Source: Luteitalea pratensis (GTDB taxonomy: Bacteria > Acidobacteriota > Vicinamibacteria > Vicinamibacterales > Vicinamibacteraceae). Taken from it: a DNA stretch of 64,000 nt. The notes beneath the pieces are model-generated. The model made no database searches. It had not been told where the DNA came from and worked only from the letters and a program-made list of their open reading frames with translations. Made by a program: the position numbers and the translations under genes. Numbering within the stretch: the stretch's first letter is position 1; the number at the start of each line of letters is the position of its first letter. The stretch lies in NCBI RefSeq assembly GCF_001618865.1, contig NZ_CP015136.1, positions 2,887,001 through 2,951,000 of the forward strand, given 5' to 3'. Of this stretch, positions 46,029 to 54,865 are shown in pieces.

Positions 46029-46826
46029 ATGCAATTGAATTCATTGGATTCGAGCCTTTCGACGATCGCGCTCAACCAGATGCCGACGACCTCGCGCCGA
46101 CGGGGCCTGGATCGTTGGTTCTATGTGGGCGTCACGTCGGTGCTCGTTGGACTGAACCTCGCCGCGTTCGGCCCATCACTCATCGAGCCGTCCGCCCGCG
46201 CAGTGCCGCTCCCGCTTACGGCGCTTGTTGGCGCGCATGCGGCGGTTTCGGCGGCATGGCTGCTGGTGTTCCTGGCGCAGACGATTCTCGTCGCCACGGG
46301 CCGCACGGCCGTTCACCGACAACTCGGGATCGCGGGCGTGCTGCTGGCAGTGGCGTTGGTGGCAACCGGACCGCTCGTGGCCATCGGGGAGGCGCGTCGA
46401 GGCTTCGACCTCAGCGGCGATCTCGTACCACGTGGCACATCCCAGAGCGCGGGCACGTTACTGTCGGTTCTTTTCCTCTTCGTCTTGTTCGGGCTGCTGG
46501 TGGCGGGAGCGGTCTGGTACCGTCGCCGACCCGAGGTGCACAAGCGGCTGATGCTGCTCGCGATCCTCGGTCCGCTCATGGGTGCACCCGTTGCGCACCT
46601 GGTCGGTCACTGGGATGCCCTACGGCCGTTGGCGGGTCTGATCTTTCCGATCGCCAATGCGGTGCTGCTGGCCGTGTTGCCGATTCACGATCGGCTCACG
46701 CGCGGGCGTATCCATCCGGTATCCCTGTGGGGCGCGATCATGGTGTTCATCTGGTTCATCGTCACTTTCGTTGTCGTGGCGCCCACACCGGCGTGGCAAG
46801 ATTTCGCCGAGTGGCTCGTTCGATGA
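46029..46826 (+). CDS. polytopic membrane protein (about seven helices)
   Basis: A 265-residue protein with hydrophobic segments VGVTSVLVGLNLAAF, LTALVGAHAAVSAAWLLVFLAQTILV, GIAGVLLAVALVATGPLVAI, TLLSVLFLFVLFGLLVAGAVWY, LMLLAILGPLMGAPVAHLV, PLAGLIFPIANAVLLAVLP and LWGAIMVFIWFIVTFVVVAP. The loop HRQLGIAG between helices and RRPEVHKRLMLLA recall DUF2306-type membrane proteins. The function is unknown. The start is unclear: ATG 46029 and ATG 46080 are both weak in ribosome binding site; 46080 gives a more usual N-terminus. Confidence 0.75.
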   Translation: MQLNSLDSSLSTIALNQMPTTSRRRGLDRWFYVGVTSVLVGLNLAAFGPSLIEPSARAVPLPLTALVGAHAAVSAAWLLVFLAQTILVATGRTAVHRQLGIAGVLLAVALVATGPLVAIGEARRGFDLSGDLVPRGTSQSAGTLLSVLFLFVLFGLLVAGAVWYRRRPEVHKRLMLLAILGPLMGAPVAHLVGHWDALRPLAGLIFPIANAVLLAVLPIHDRLTRGRIHPVSLWGAIMVFIWFIVTFVVVAPTPAWQDFAEWLVR

Positions 46827-46860
46827 GTGACACGCCCGCGCCACCTGGCTAGGGTGCCGC

Positions 46861-46888
46861 AGCAGCCCGTGGCGCAAGTCACTGAGTC
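46861..46888. repeat. solitary IS1182-type terminal repeat
   Basis: AGCAGCCCGTGGCGCAAGTC followed by ACTGAGTC matches the left end of the complete element at 23157 with a single mismatch. No transposase sequence and no second end follow, and it is not flanked by CTAG on the outside. It is the scar of an excised or deleted sister element. Confidence 0.75.
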
Positions 46889-47446
46889 GATGCATGTGGC
46901 CCGCATGCATCCGGCGAAGCCGAAGGTCAGGGTGCGCACCAGCCGACCGGACGAAATTGGCTCGCGAGGACGCGAGTCCAAGTCGGGCCACGCACCAATT
47001 CCCTGGTTGCCCGGACACTATGACCGCAAGAGAAGCGTGCGGCGAACGGCGCGCAACCCTATCATCGCGGCTGCGACTCCGACCAGGGTCATCGTCGTTG
47101 GTTCTGGAATGGCTGCCGACGCCTGCGGTGCATAGACACACTGACGAGCGCGCGGCGGATCATATCGGCCTCACAGTTGTTCTACGCCCAACAGGGCCTT
47201 GCGGGTCGTGCGATAGCTCCTACAGTGGTGACTGCTCCGCGTGATGCACGAGGGTGGCGTCGAAGACCCCGAGTCATTCCATGCGATTCCCTGTGAGACG
47301 CGCCCCACGGCTGTTCAGATCCAGAGTGTCTGCGCCGCGTCTTCTCCACGCATTGGCAGATCCTGCTTGTCTGCGATCGGCGCGCCGACCGTGTGTGGGC
47401 AAGACACTCGCTCAAACCGTGCATGCGGATGTCTCGCACGCGCGCC
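46889..47446. other. intergenic stretch, probably degenerate
   Basis: No protein-like frame on either strand. Being next to the solitary IS end and other IS pieces, it is likely debris. Confidence 0.4.
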
Positions 47447-48331
47447 CTACGGTTCATGCAGCGCAGCATCGATGGTCCTCTGGCCGAGGGCCGCCATTGC
47501 GGGATCGTCACGAGAGTGCGTCAGGTACGCCAGTCCCAGCGCCAGCGCCCAGCCGCGGGCCCGCGTCTTCAATGCATCAGGCTCCTCGCCCGTCCACGCG
47601 TCGAAGCTCGATCGAATCGATCGCGGCAGCATCCAGAGAAGGGAGAGATCCGTCGCTGGATCACCGGAGGTGAGATCGCCGAAGTCGATCACGCCCGACA
47701 GGGAGCCGTCGCTCACCAGCAGGTTGCCCGGATGAAGATCCCCGTGGAGCCACAGTGGCGGTCCGGACCACGGCGGCGCCGAGAGCGCGCGGTCCCACAG
47801 GCTGAGCACTGCGGCTCGGTCCACGACGCCGTCAAGCTGTTGGAGATGCTGGTGCAATGCAGCGGTGCGCGCCTCGAGCGGCACACCTCGCCACGGATTA
47901 CGCGGGGCGTCCGCAGGTGCGGGCTGGTGGAGCGCGCGAGAGAAGCGCTCCAATGCGGCACCGGTTGCCACGGGGTCCGGCAAGGCGGCATGCAGGAGAC
48001 TCTCGCCAGGCAGCCATCGGACGACGGACCACGACCAGCCGAACATGGCGCCAGCAACCCCCACACGAACAGGTACGGGCACCGGCACGGGCAGTCGCAG
48101 GGACAACTGCGGCAGCCACCGTTGCTCGTATTCGATCAGCGGCGCGGACGCCGCGCGACGAGGCAAACGGACAGCCAGCTCGTCCCCCAGGCGGAACACG
48201 GCGTTGTCCCAGCCTTCGGAGACCTTGACTGGCACCAGATGGGCGAGGTCCGGATGTTGTTCCTGGAGCAGGGCGTGAACGAGTGAAGCGTCGACGATGA
48301 GGTCGGCCGCTGGCTTTGTCCCGATGGCCAT
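47447..48331 (-). CDS. aminoglycoside phosphotransferase-fold (APH) kinase
   Basis: A 294-residue protein. VSEGWDNAVFRLGDELAVRLPRR holds the nucleotide-binding lysine/arginine region, with VVRWLPGES at the hinge. LWLHGDLHPGNLLVSDGSLSGVIDFGDLTSGDPATDLSLLWM gives the catalytic HGDxxxxN and DFGD motifs. Family members phosphorylate aminoglycosides, macrolides or metabolic alcohols. The subgroup beginning with EGWDN...LRLP is often called streptomycin/macrolide-type, but the substrate is not assured. ATG 48331. Flanked on both sides by mobile-element remnants, so it may have been carried in. Confidence 0.88.
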   Translation of the reverse strand: MAIGTKPAADLIVDASLVHALLQEQHPDLAHLVPVKVSEGWDNAVFRLGDELAVRLPRRAASAPLIEYEQRWLPQLSLRLPVPVPVPVRVGVAGAMFGWSWSVVRWLPGESLLHAALPDPVATGAALERFSRALHQPAPADAPRNPWRGVPLEARTAALHQHLQQLDGVVDRAAVLSLWDRALSAPPWSGPPLWLHGDLHPGNLLVSDGSLSGVIDFGDLTSGDPATDLSLLWMLPRSIRSSFDAWTGEEPDALKTRARGWALALGLAYLTHSRDDPAMAALGQRTIDAALHEP

Positions 48332-48426
48332 GCTTGGCAGTGATCGTACAACTGTGGCGCGCTGCCGCCACGCCGCATGCGACGCGACGAGCGCGCGTCC
48401 ACGCTCCTGACGTCGAACCGTCCCGT

Positions 48427-48576
48427 CGACGACTGGGGAAGCTTCTCGGCCACACGGCTGCGGTGAGCGCGCTCCTCGATCGCCTGCGCCATCACGCCAA
48501 CGTCCTCAAGTGCGGCCTCCAGAGCTGGGGGACGAAGCTCCAGACCGATGTGCGACCAGAGGAAACAATGCGATAA
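48427..48576 (+). mobile_element. 3' remnant of an IS21-family istB helper ATPase
   Basis: The frame reads LGKLLGHTAAVSALLDRLRHHANVLKCGLQSW and ends RPEETMR at 48576. This matches the C-terminal end of IstB proteins (GKxLGDTxAVxALLDRLLHHxHVLKCGPRSW). The ATPase core is gone. It begins just after the divergent APH gene's promoter region. Confidence 0.65.
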
Positions 48577-49131
48577 TCCTGCCTCGTTTCGGACGCCACG
48601 TTATCGCTAAGCAGAAGCAGGAAGGGTTGCCTCCGAGATGGCGGAGACAGACGCAGGGATGAACAGGCCGAGGAGTGCCTCGGCCGGGTCATGCCCATTT
48701 CCGAGGCGATGCCGTGAACCGCTGGGACGTGCGACCCATCGTCTGGTCGAACCATCCGTTGATCGTCGCCACCAGGTCGGTCGGCGCCCTGCATCGTGAC
48801 CTCACAAGGCCGGCCACCTGCCGGTTGCGTCCATGAACGTCGAGCCCAGCCGAGCCGTACGGGTCTCGCGAGCGTCGGCCTGCCCTGTACGTACCGCGGC
48901 CGGCGGACGTTCTACCTTCCACCTGCCGGAGAAGTCGCTCGTGTCTGAGCGTCGCTTTCGTAATGTCACGGCCTTCAAACCGGCGCAGCACGTCGCAATG
49001 GCCTTCACGGCCGCAACCGGGAGTGCGGAAGAAGGCGTCGCAGCTGTCCCGGGCTGCGCTTGGTCGCCGTGCGAAGTGCAGCCGGAAGTTCACCAGGCAT
49101 AGTCGTCGTTTCGCGAGAGGACAGCGACCGT
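48577..49131. other. intergenic stretch, possible small remnants
   Basis: No complete gene. On the minus strand a frame reads DLVATINGWFDQTMGRTSQRFTA before losing sense. That resembles the INGWFDxxMxRxSxxF start of an acidobacterial membrane protein, so it may be debris. The promoter of the protease gene must lie near the right end. Confidence 0.35.
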
Positions 49132-50811
49132 ATGGCGAAGAAGCCACGCAAGCCGAAGCAACGGGAGGCCCCTGCCGACGGGGGCGCCGCGCCGGACCAG
49201 CCGCCGCCAGAGGACCAGAAGGAGCATCGAGAGGCGGTCATCGAGAAGGCCGAGAGCCGCGACCTCAATCAACGCAAGCGGCCGGAAGAGATGCGCATGG
49301 ACATGATGCGCTCGATCATCACCGAGCCGCTGCTCTCGCAGATTCAGCAGGCGCAGGAACGAAAGGAAACGGGCGCCACCTTCGATGTCATCATCGCGAT
49401 CAACGAGTTCTTCGAAGGCGGCGTGCCGAACGCCCTCCAGGAGATTCGGACTCGTGCCGAGAAGTGGGGCGTCACGTACGCGACGGTCTCCAACTATTGC
49501 TTCGCCACCCTGACTGCCGATCAGGTCCTCAAGCTGGCCGACGAGGCGCGTGCACTGTTTGCCAAGTACGGACGCAGCGGTAGCGTCATCTATCGCATCT
49601 GGGAGGACACGGACATCGATGTCACGCTGACGAAATCGCTGGCGACGATCAAGGCCGATGCGGCACAGCGTTCGTTTCGGGCCTTCGGGAGAGAGATAGT
49701 CTGGGCCGTGCTTGATTCCGGCGTTCAGGGGGATCACCCGCACTTCGCGGCAAAGGCCACGCCCTTCGGCCCGATGAACACCCTCGCAACAGATGCGCCG
49801 CTTGCGCACACCGATTTCACACCGGACGGCAGCCGATCCGAGAACGCGGGCCAGAACATGGCGCTCGTGGACCGGTTCGGCCACGGCTCGCACGTGGCCG
49901 GCATCATCGCCGGGTACTGGCAATCACCGTCCGGAACCGAGGAGCCGGTCGTCGGCACCGAAATGCGCAACGAAGCTACGAACGAGCCGATCCGGCAGCG
50001 CGATGGGCTCTCGGCGATTTCTGGCGTGGCACCGCTGTGCAAGGTTCTGAGTCTGAAGGTAATCGCCGACGTGACCCTGCCCGGTGCAAGCAAGCAGACG
50101 GCGGGGCAGGGCAAGGTCAGCTGGGTGCTCAAGGCGATCGAGCAGATCCAGGAGTGGAACCAGCACGGCAAACGGCTCCTGATCCAGGGCGCGAACCTGA
50201 GTCTCGGCTACGAATTCGACCCGCGGTGGTTCGCCTGCGGGCAGAGCCCGGTCTGCGTCGAGGTCAACCGCCTGGTCAAGAGCGGTGTGTCGGTCGTGGT
50301 CTCCGCGGGCAACAGCGGCTACTCGACGTTCGTGCTCGCGAATGGTCGCAGCGAAGCGCGGTTCAACGATCTGTCGGTCACCGATCCAGGCAACGCGGAA
50401 CTCGCCGTGACCGTCGGATCGACCCATCGCGACATGCCGCATACGTATGGCGTGTCGTACTTCTCTTCACGCGGTCCAACCGGCGACGGCCGTACGAAAC
50501 CTGATCTGCTCGCCCCCGGCGAACGCATCATCTCCTGCGCGGCGGGGCTCGAGGCCGCGAAGTACGGAACGGCACCGAACGGTCAGGGAGAGCCAATCCC
50601 GGCGCTGTACTGCGAGCAGACCGGCACCAGCATGGCGGCACCGCACGTCTCGGGCGCGATTGCGGCATTCCTGTCGGTGCGCCACGAGTTCGTGGGACAG
50701 CCCGAACGGGTGAAGGAGATCTTCATGGCCAACTGCGTCGATCTGAAGCGAGAGCGGAGCTTCCAGGGGGCGGGCCTCCTCGATCTGATGAAAGCACTTC
50801 AGGCGGTGTGA
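49132..50811 (+). CDS. subtilisin-family (S8) serine protease without signal peptide
   Basis: A 559-residue protein. It has a long charged N-terminus (MAKKPRKPKQREAPADGG...) and no signal peptide, unlike most S8 enzymes. Residues 60-180 are a helical/mixed domain with RSIITEPLLSQIQQAQERKETGATFDVIIAINEFF, possibly an inhibitory prodomain. The catalytic residues are all present: D195 in AVLDSGVQGDHPHF, H251 in GHGSHVAGIIAG, Asn in SAGNSG, S500 in GTSMAAPHVSGAIAAF. It is probably cytosolic or self-activating inside the cell. AGAGGA lies ten bases before ATG 49132. The alpha/beta hydrolase gene follows 39 bp later on the same strand. Confidence 0.88.
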   Translation: MAKKPRKPKQREAPADGGAAPDQPPPEDQKEHREAVIEKAESRDLNQRKRPEEMRMDMMRSIITEPLLSQIQQAQERKETGATFDVIIAINEFFEGGVPNALQEIRTRAEKWGVTYATVSNYCFATLTADQVLKLADEARALFAKYGRSGSVIYRIWEDTDIDVTLTKSLATIKADAAQRSFRAFGREIVWAVLDSGVQGDHPHFAAKATPFGPMNTLATDAPLAHTDFTPDGSRSENAGQNMALVDRFGHGSHVAGIIAGYWQSPSGTEEPVVGTEMRNEATNEPIRQRDGLSAISGVAPLCKVLSLKVIADVTLPGASKQTAGQGKVSWVLKAIEQIQEWNQHGKRLLIQGANLSLGYEFDPRWFACGQSPVCVEVNRLVKSGVSVVVSAGNSGYSTFVLANGRSEARFNDLSVTDPGNAELAVTVGSTHRDMPHTYGVSYFSSRGPTGDGRTKPDLLAPGERIISCAAGLEAAKYGTAPNGQGEPIPALYCEQTGTSMAAPHVSGAIAAFLSVRHEFVGQPERVKEIFMANCVDLKRERSFQGAGLLDLMKALQAV

Positions 50812-50850
50812 GGTAGATCGGTTCGGTGGCCAACAGCAGGAGAGAAACAG

Positions 50851-52206
50851 ATGGAGACACTGCAGGAATTCGACTTCGTCGCGCTCAACTTCGATCGAGA
50901 CGGGACGCTGACCAATCCCGCCAGCTGGACCGAATTCAAGGCCGCGGCCGCGCGACCTGGCGGGCCGACCGATGCGATCTTCATCGCGCACGGCTTTCGG
51001 AACGACGAGACGGAGGCGCGCGGCCTCTACAGCGAATTCCTCCGGACGTTCCGCAGGAACATGGCGCAAGCGAGCGTCGCCGGTGCGCTCGCGCCACGGC
51101 GCTTTCTCGTCGCCGGCATCTTCTGGCCGTCCAAGGCATTCCGCGAGTCGTTCGGCGACGGCGGCGTACAGTCGGCCGACAACGACGCCGTGCAACTCGA
51201 GTTCGCCCGCGAGCAACTGGCGGAGCTTCGGGACCTGGCCAGGACGCCCGAGCAGGAGCGCCAGATCGCGGAAGCGATGCGGCTCCTGCCCTCACTCGAG
51301 GGGAACGAGGGTGCGCAGGACGAGTTCGCCGCCCTCGTGCTTTCGATCGCGGAGCAGGAAGGAGCGGTGCTGGATCCTTCAGACGGCTTCGACCGGATCC
51401 AGAACACGCCGGGCTCGACGCTGCTGGCCAAGCTTCAGGCGCCAGTGATTCTCCCGACTCGACGGCGAGATCCGGACGAAGGCGGAGTGCTCGCGATCGA
51501 TGACGGTTCGAGCTTTGGCGGTGAGGGAGAGGGCCAGGGCCTCCGTGCAGTGTTCGGCTCGATATTCGGCCGCGTCGGCCAGTTGCTCAACCTGACGTCG
51601 TGGTACGTGATGAAGACGCGCTCGGGCACGGTCGGCGAGACCGGGGTGGCGACCTGTGTACGGCAACTGCGGGGCGAGCGACCCGGACTCCGCGTACATC
51701 TGGTCGGCCACAGTCTCGGGGGACGCCTGATGGCCGCGTGCGCGAAGGCATTGGCGCAGCCACCCGTCGTCCACGTCCATTCACTGACCTTGCTGCAAGC
51801 CGCGTTCTCGCACTTCGGCCTGAGCGCGGACAACCGAGAAGGCACACGCGGGTTCTTCCGCGACGTCATCGAGCAGGAGGTCGTCGAAGGACCGATGGTC
51901 GCCACCTTCTCGTTCGAGGATGCGGTCGTCGGCAAGGCGTATGCAATCGCGTCCAGATTGGCCGGCGACAACGTGCAGGCCGTTGGCGATCGGCACGATC
52001 CGTTCGGCGGGATTGGCCGCAATGGCGCGCAGAATCTGACCGAGTCGACCGAAGGACCATTGCAGGCTGTCGGGAGTGCCTACGCGTTCTCCCCGCGCGT
52101 GGTCCACTGTCTCGACGGCTCTGGCGGGCTCATCACCAGCCACGGTGACGTCGAGAACGAAAATGTGACATGGGCGTTCGCGTCCGCGGTCGCGTCGACG
52201 CCGTAG
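50851..52206 (+). CDS. alpha/beta hydrolase fold protein, cytosolic
   Basis: A 451-residue protein. The start METLQEFDFVALNFDRDGTLTNP is followed by DAIFIAHGFRNDETEARGLYSEFLR (oxyanion-type HGF) and RRFLVAGIFWPSK. A long inserted helical region (residues 110-230) follows. The nucleophile elbow is VHLVGHSLGGRLMAACAK near residue 290. The catalytic His is probably in the C-terminal GLITSHGDVENENVTWAF. No signal peptide. It probably forms an operon with the preceding protease. Large cytosolic hydrolases of this layout act on unknown esters or lipids. It converges with the GH19 gene. Confidence 0.85.
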   Translation: METLQEFDFVALNFDRDGTLTNPASWTEFKAAAARPGGPTDAIFIAHGFRNDETEARGLYSEFLRTFRRNMAQASVAGALAPRRFLVAGIFWPSKAFRESFGDGGVQSADNDAVQLEFAREQLAELRDLARTPEQERQIAEAMRLLPSLEGNEGAQDEFAALVLSIAEQEGAVLDPSDGFDRIQNTPGSTLLAKLQAPVILPTRRRDPDEGGVLAIDDGSSFGGEGEGQGLRAVFGSIFGRVGQLLNLTSWYVMKTRSGTVGETGVATCVRQLRGERPGLRVHLVGHSLGGRLMAACAKALAQPPVVHVHSLTLLQAAFSHFGLSADNREGTRGFFRDVIEQEVVEGPMVATFSFEDAVVGKAYAIASRLAGDNVQAVGDRHDPFGGIGRNGAQNLTESTEGPLQAVGSAYAFSPRVVHCLDGSGGLITSHGDVENENVTWAFASAVASTP

Positions 52207-52338
52207 CAGCACGCCGAGGTACTGACGCTCGACGGGGCTGGGCACTGGGCCGCGCCGGCCTCGACGGGTGCCGACACCGACCCAGTCGAGACGGCACGGC
52301 AGGAGACGGCCGGGCTGAAATCGTGTCGAGCCTGCGAC

Positions 52339-52983
52339 TCAGCCCACGGACCTGATGCCAAGATCGAGCATCGTGAGGAGACCATTCGCCTTGTTGAGCA
52401 ACTCACGGCGATGGGCCAGGCCGTTGGCACCCCCGTTGATCTTCTTCGTCAATCCGACGACGTCGTCCCGGTCTGCGAGCCTGTTCAGGTTGTTCTTGTC
52501 CCAGAAGAACACGGCGGAGTGCACGGCGTACTCGCTGGACACGAGATCCGGTTCACTGTCGATCCGCTGGTCGTCTACCCAGTTGGCGAACGCCTGATAA
52601 TTGCTTCGGCCCGTCAACTGGATGAGGCCCCGGCCCCGATACTTCCAGCCATCGCCGCTGGACTCGGCACGGTTGCCCATGCGGTTTGCATACACCCTGT
52701 TTGCGATCTTCTCAGGCTGGCGCGCGTACGCGTCGGCTTCTGCCCGCGTCGGAAAATACTTACCGAAGACCTTCATCAGGCCGTCGGCCGAGTAGTTCAG
52801 GTTCTCCATGTCGAACCGCATGCAGCCGGACTCGTGCAGGACCTGTGCGAAGAAGTGTGCGAGCCGCAGCCGGGAGTCCGCAATGCCGAACCGCGGCAAC
52901 GTCTCCTCGAGGTGGTGTACGTACTGCTGGGCGTCCGATTCAGAGACTCCCATTTCCATCAACATTTCGATGCGCGTGCTCAT
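52339..52983 (-). CDS. GH19-family chitinase/lysozyme-like glycoside hydrolase
   Basis: A 214-residue protein. The GH19 fold is given by LRLAHFFAQVLHESGCMRFDMENLNYSADGLMKVFGKYFP, IANRVYANRMGN, DGWKYRGRGLIQLTGRSNYQAF and KKINGGANGLAHRRELLNKA. The catalytic glutamates are expected in HESG and in the downstream ENLNYSA region. No signal peptide, so it is phage-endolysin-like or delivered by some other system. It lies 72 bp after the unknown gene on the same strand. Confidence 0.9.
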   Translation of the reverse strand: MSTRIEMLMEMGVSESDAQQYVHHLEETLPRFGIADSRLRLAHFFAQVLHESGCMRFDMENLNYSADGLMKVFGKYFPTRAEADAYARQPEKIANRVYANRMGNRAESSGDGWKYRGRGLIQLTGRSNYQAFANWVDDQRIDSEPDLVSSEYAVHSAVFFWDKNNLNRLADRDDVVGLTKKINGGANGLAHRRELLNKANGLLTMLDLGIRSVG

Positions 52984-53055
52984 GCGGTCTCCGTTGAGAA
53001 GAGGCCACCAGACGGGTCAGCCAGGGTGCCGCTGGTGGGCGAATCAGTCGTGATG

Positions 53056-53952
53056 TCACGCTCGTGGCAGCAGCCGATATCCCGGGTCGAGGTGCTGATG
53101 TGCCATGAGGAGCTGATGGATGTCGAAGGGATGTGTCTGCGTGTCGTGTAGCTCGTTGCGCACGACCTGGAACACGTGACCGAGGCCTGCGGCATCGTCA
53201 ATGTCGATGTCCGCGCGCCAGTCGCTGCCACTGGTGAAGAAGGTGACCTGAAGGTTTCCGAAGGCGTCGCCGGTCTTGAAGCTGCCGGCCGCCACAAACC
53301 CTGGCGGCGGTTTGTGAAGCGCGCCGTTGACCTCGTGAAAGTGATCAGCCTGCACCAGGCTGGGCATCTGCACCCGCAGCGCTTGCGGCACCGAGACGAA
53401 GCACCGGTCACGCCGGGCCTCCAGCAGCGTCACGTGCGGGAGCAGGTCCGCCCCATCGGTGAACTGCGTTGCCAGCGACTTCTTTGCGATGTTCAGGAGA
53501 CCGGCCCTGGCTTCGTCGCTCAGCGCCTCGTAGAGCGCCCGCCCGGTCACCCCCTCGTGGCCGGCGACCGTGTGGCTGCGATCGAGGATGCCCTGGACTC
53601 TGGCATCGACGTCATCGAAGTCAGGGAAGACGGCTCGCGCGCGGTCCGGCCGGATTGGAAGCGCGACCGTCTCCTGCCTGGCACCACTCGGAGGGATGCT
53701 CACGAACCGCCTGATGGACCGGTACGAGGGTGCCCTCACCTCCAGCACGTACAGTCCTTGCGGTTCACGCCGGAGGTCGTTGATGGCGATCACCCGGGTG
53801 GCGTCCACCCCCGACGCTGTCCGCTGATCGTCCAGCACGTGATGACGCAGCCCGACATCGACCCGTTCGGTGAGCGAGTGCCCGTCCACATCGACCAACT
53901 TCAGTTCCAGCCGTCCCGTGTGGTCCACTCGTGGTCTCCTCGCGTTGGTCAC
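53056..53952 (-). CDS. conserved hypothetical protein, partner of the GH19 gene
   Basis: A 298-residue cytosolic protein. The first 80 residues are Ig-like (GRLELKLVDVDGHSLTERVDVGLRHHVL, QGLYVLEVRAPSYRSIRRFVSIPP). A middle helical part is VTGRALYEALSDEARAGLLNIAKKSL. The C-terminal domain has GSFKTGDAFGNLQVTFFTSGSDWRADIDIDDAAGLGHVFQVVRNE and ends HPFDIHQLLMAHQHLDPGYRLLP. I cannot name a family with a known role. It probably shares an operon with the GH19 gene. The acidic WRADIDIDDA strand may bind a metal. Confidence 0.65.
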   Translation of the reverse strand: MTNARRPRVDHTGRLELKLVDVDGHSLTERVDVGLRHHVLDDQRTASGVDATRVIAINDLRREPQGLYVLEVRAPSYRSIRRFVSIPPSGARQETVALPIRPDRARAVFPDFDDVDARVQGILDRSHTVAGHEGVTGRALYEALSDEARAGLLNIAKKSLATQFTDGADLLPHVTLLEARRDRCFVSVPQALRVQMPSLVQADHFHEVNGALHKPPPGFVAAGSFKTGDAFGNLQVTFFTSGSDWRADIDIDDAAGLGHVFQVVRNELHDTQTHPFDIHQLLMAHQHLDPGYRLLPRA

Positions 53953-54374
53953 CTGCGCACTCGCGGCGTCGGCCCGGACACGTCAAGGCGTAGCGCTCAA
54001 TGTAGAACGTTCGGGAGGGCGCACCCGGACACGTTCCAACGCCGCCACAGCTGTACGTTTTCATGAAGTGTGGCGTTTCACATCTCGGTCGATCTGGTGT
54101 GTGCCAGGTCGGAAACAGGCGGGCGCATGCGGAACGCAGGTGGACATTCGCGACCGACACCGTTGCGGGTGATATCGGCCGCCGCGCCCAGGGACTGGAT
54201 ATCGACGTACGTAAACGACTGGGACGCTGGCCATCGCCGCCTGCCAAATGTAGCGCGGCGCTACGACGAGGTCGCTGGCCTTGCGCCGGGCGATGCCCGC
54301 AGCACGCGCCGGGACGCGGCTCCGCGGCCGATGGTTGTGACAGGCACCTCATCAGCGCGTGACAGGAGACTCAC
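53953..54374. other. intergenic stretch between divergent genes
   Basis: No protein-like frame. It holds the promoters of the unknown/GH19 pair and of the truncated subtilase. No obvious operator. Confidence 0.4.
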
Positions 54375-54770
54375 ATGGCAACCAAAAAGTACATTGTCCT
54401 GCACGCCAACCGCGGACTCGGCACAGGCGAGCCGTTCAGCGGCGGCGTCGCATCCATCGGCGCGAGCGCGACGACGGCAGCGCCGGTGGCGCAGGTCGAG
54501 GTGACCGACCTCACCGAGGAAAACGTGCGCGATCTCGCTCGCGACCCGGAGGTGGCGGCGATCACGCTACCGATGCCGCTGACGATCATCGCGCCCCACG
54601 TCGCGGGCGTTGCTGCGCTCTAGCGCGAGTCGCTCACCACGGGTGGACTTCCGGTGACCAGCCTGAACGTCATGGCCAGCGTCCTCGCCACGACGACGCG
54701 CACCGGCTTCGCCCCAGGTGTGTCTGCGGCGTTGCGCGGTAATGGGCTCGTACAGGCGCCTCAGGCCTAG
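54375..54770 (+). pseudogene. subtilase remnant: propeptide fused to the extreme C-terminus, catalytic core deleted, TAG inside
   Basis: From ATG 54375 the frame gives KYIVLHANRGLGTGEPFSGG...VEVTDLTEENVRDLARDPEVAAITLPMPLTII, an inhibitor-I9-like subtilase propeptide. It goes straight into APHVAGVAAL, the sequence that follows the catalytic Ser in GTSMxxPHVAGVAALW. A TAG at 54621-54623 stands where the Trp (TGG) is expected. Beyond it, in the same frame, RESLTTGGLPVTSLNVMASVLATTTRTGFAPG...GNGLVQAPQA gives the usual tail, ending at 54770. The Asp, His, Asn and Ser of the active site are all missing. The 132-codon frame is otherwise undamaged. Confidence 0.8.
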
Positions 54771-54865
54771 GTGCGAGCAGGCGGCATCGGCGTCAGAAGG
54801 ATCCGCCGGCCGGCGGGCAGCCCAGGCTCCTGCACACGCTGTCGATTCGACTCTCAGGAGGGCAT

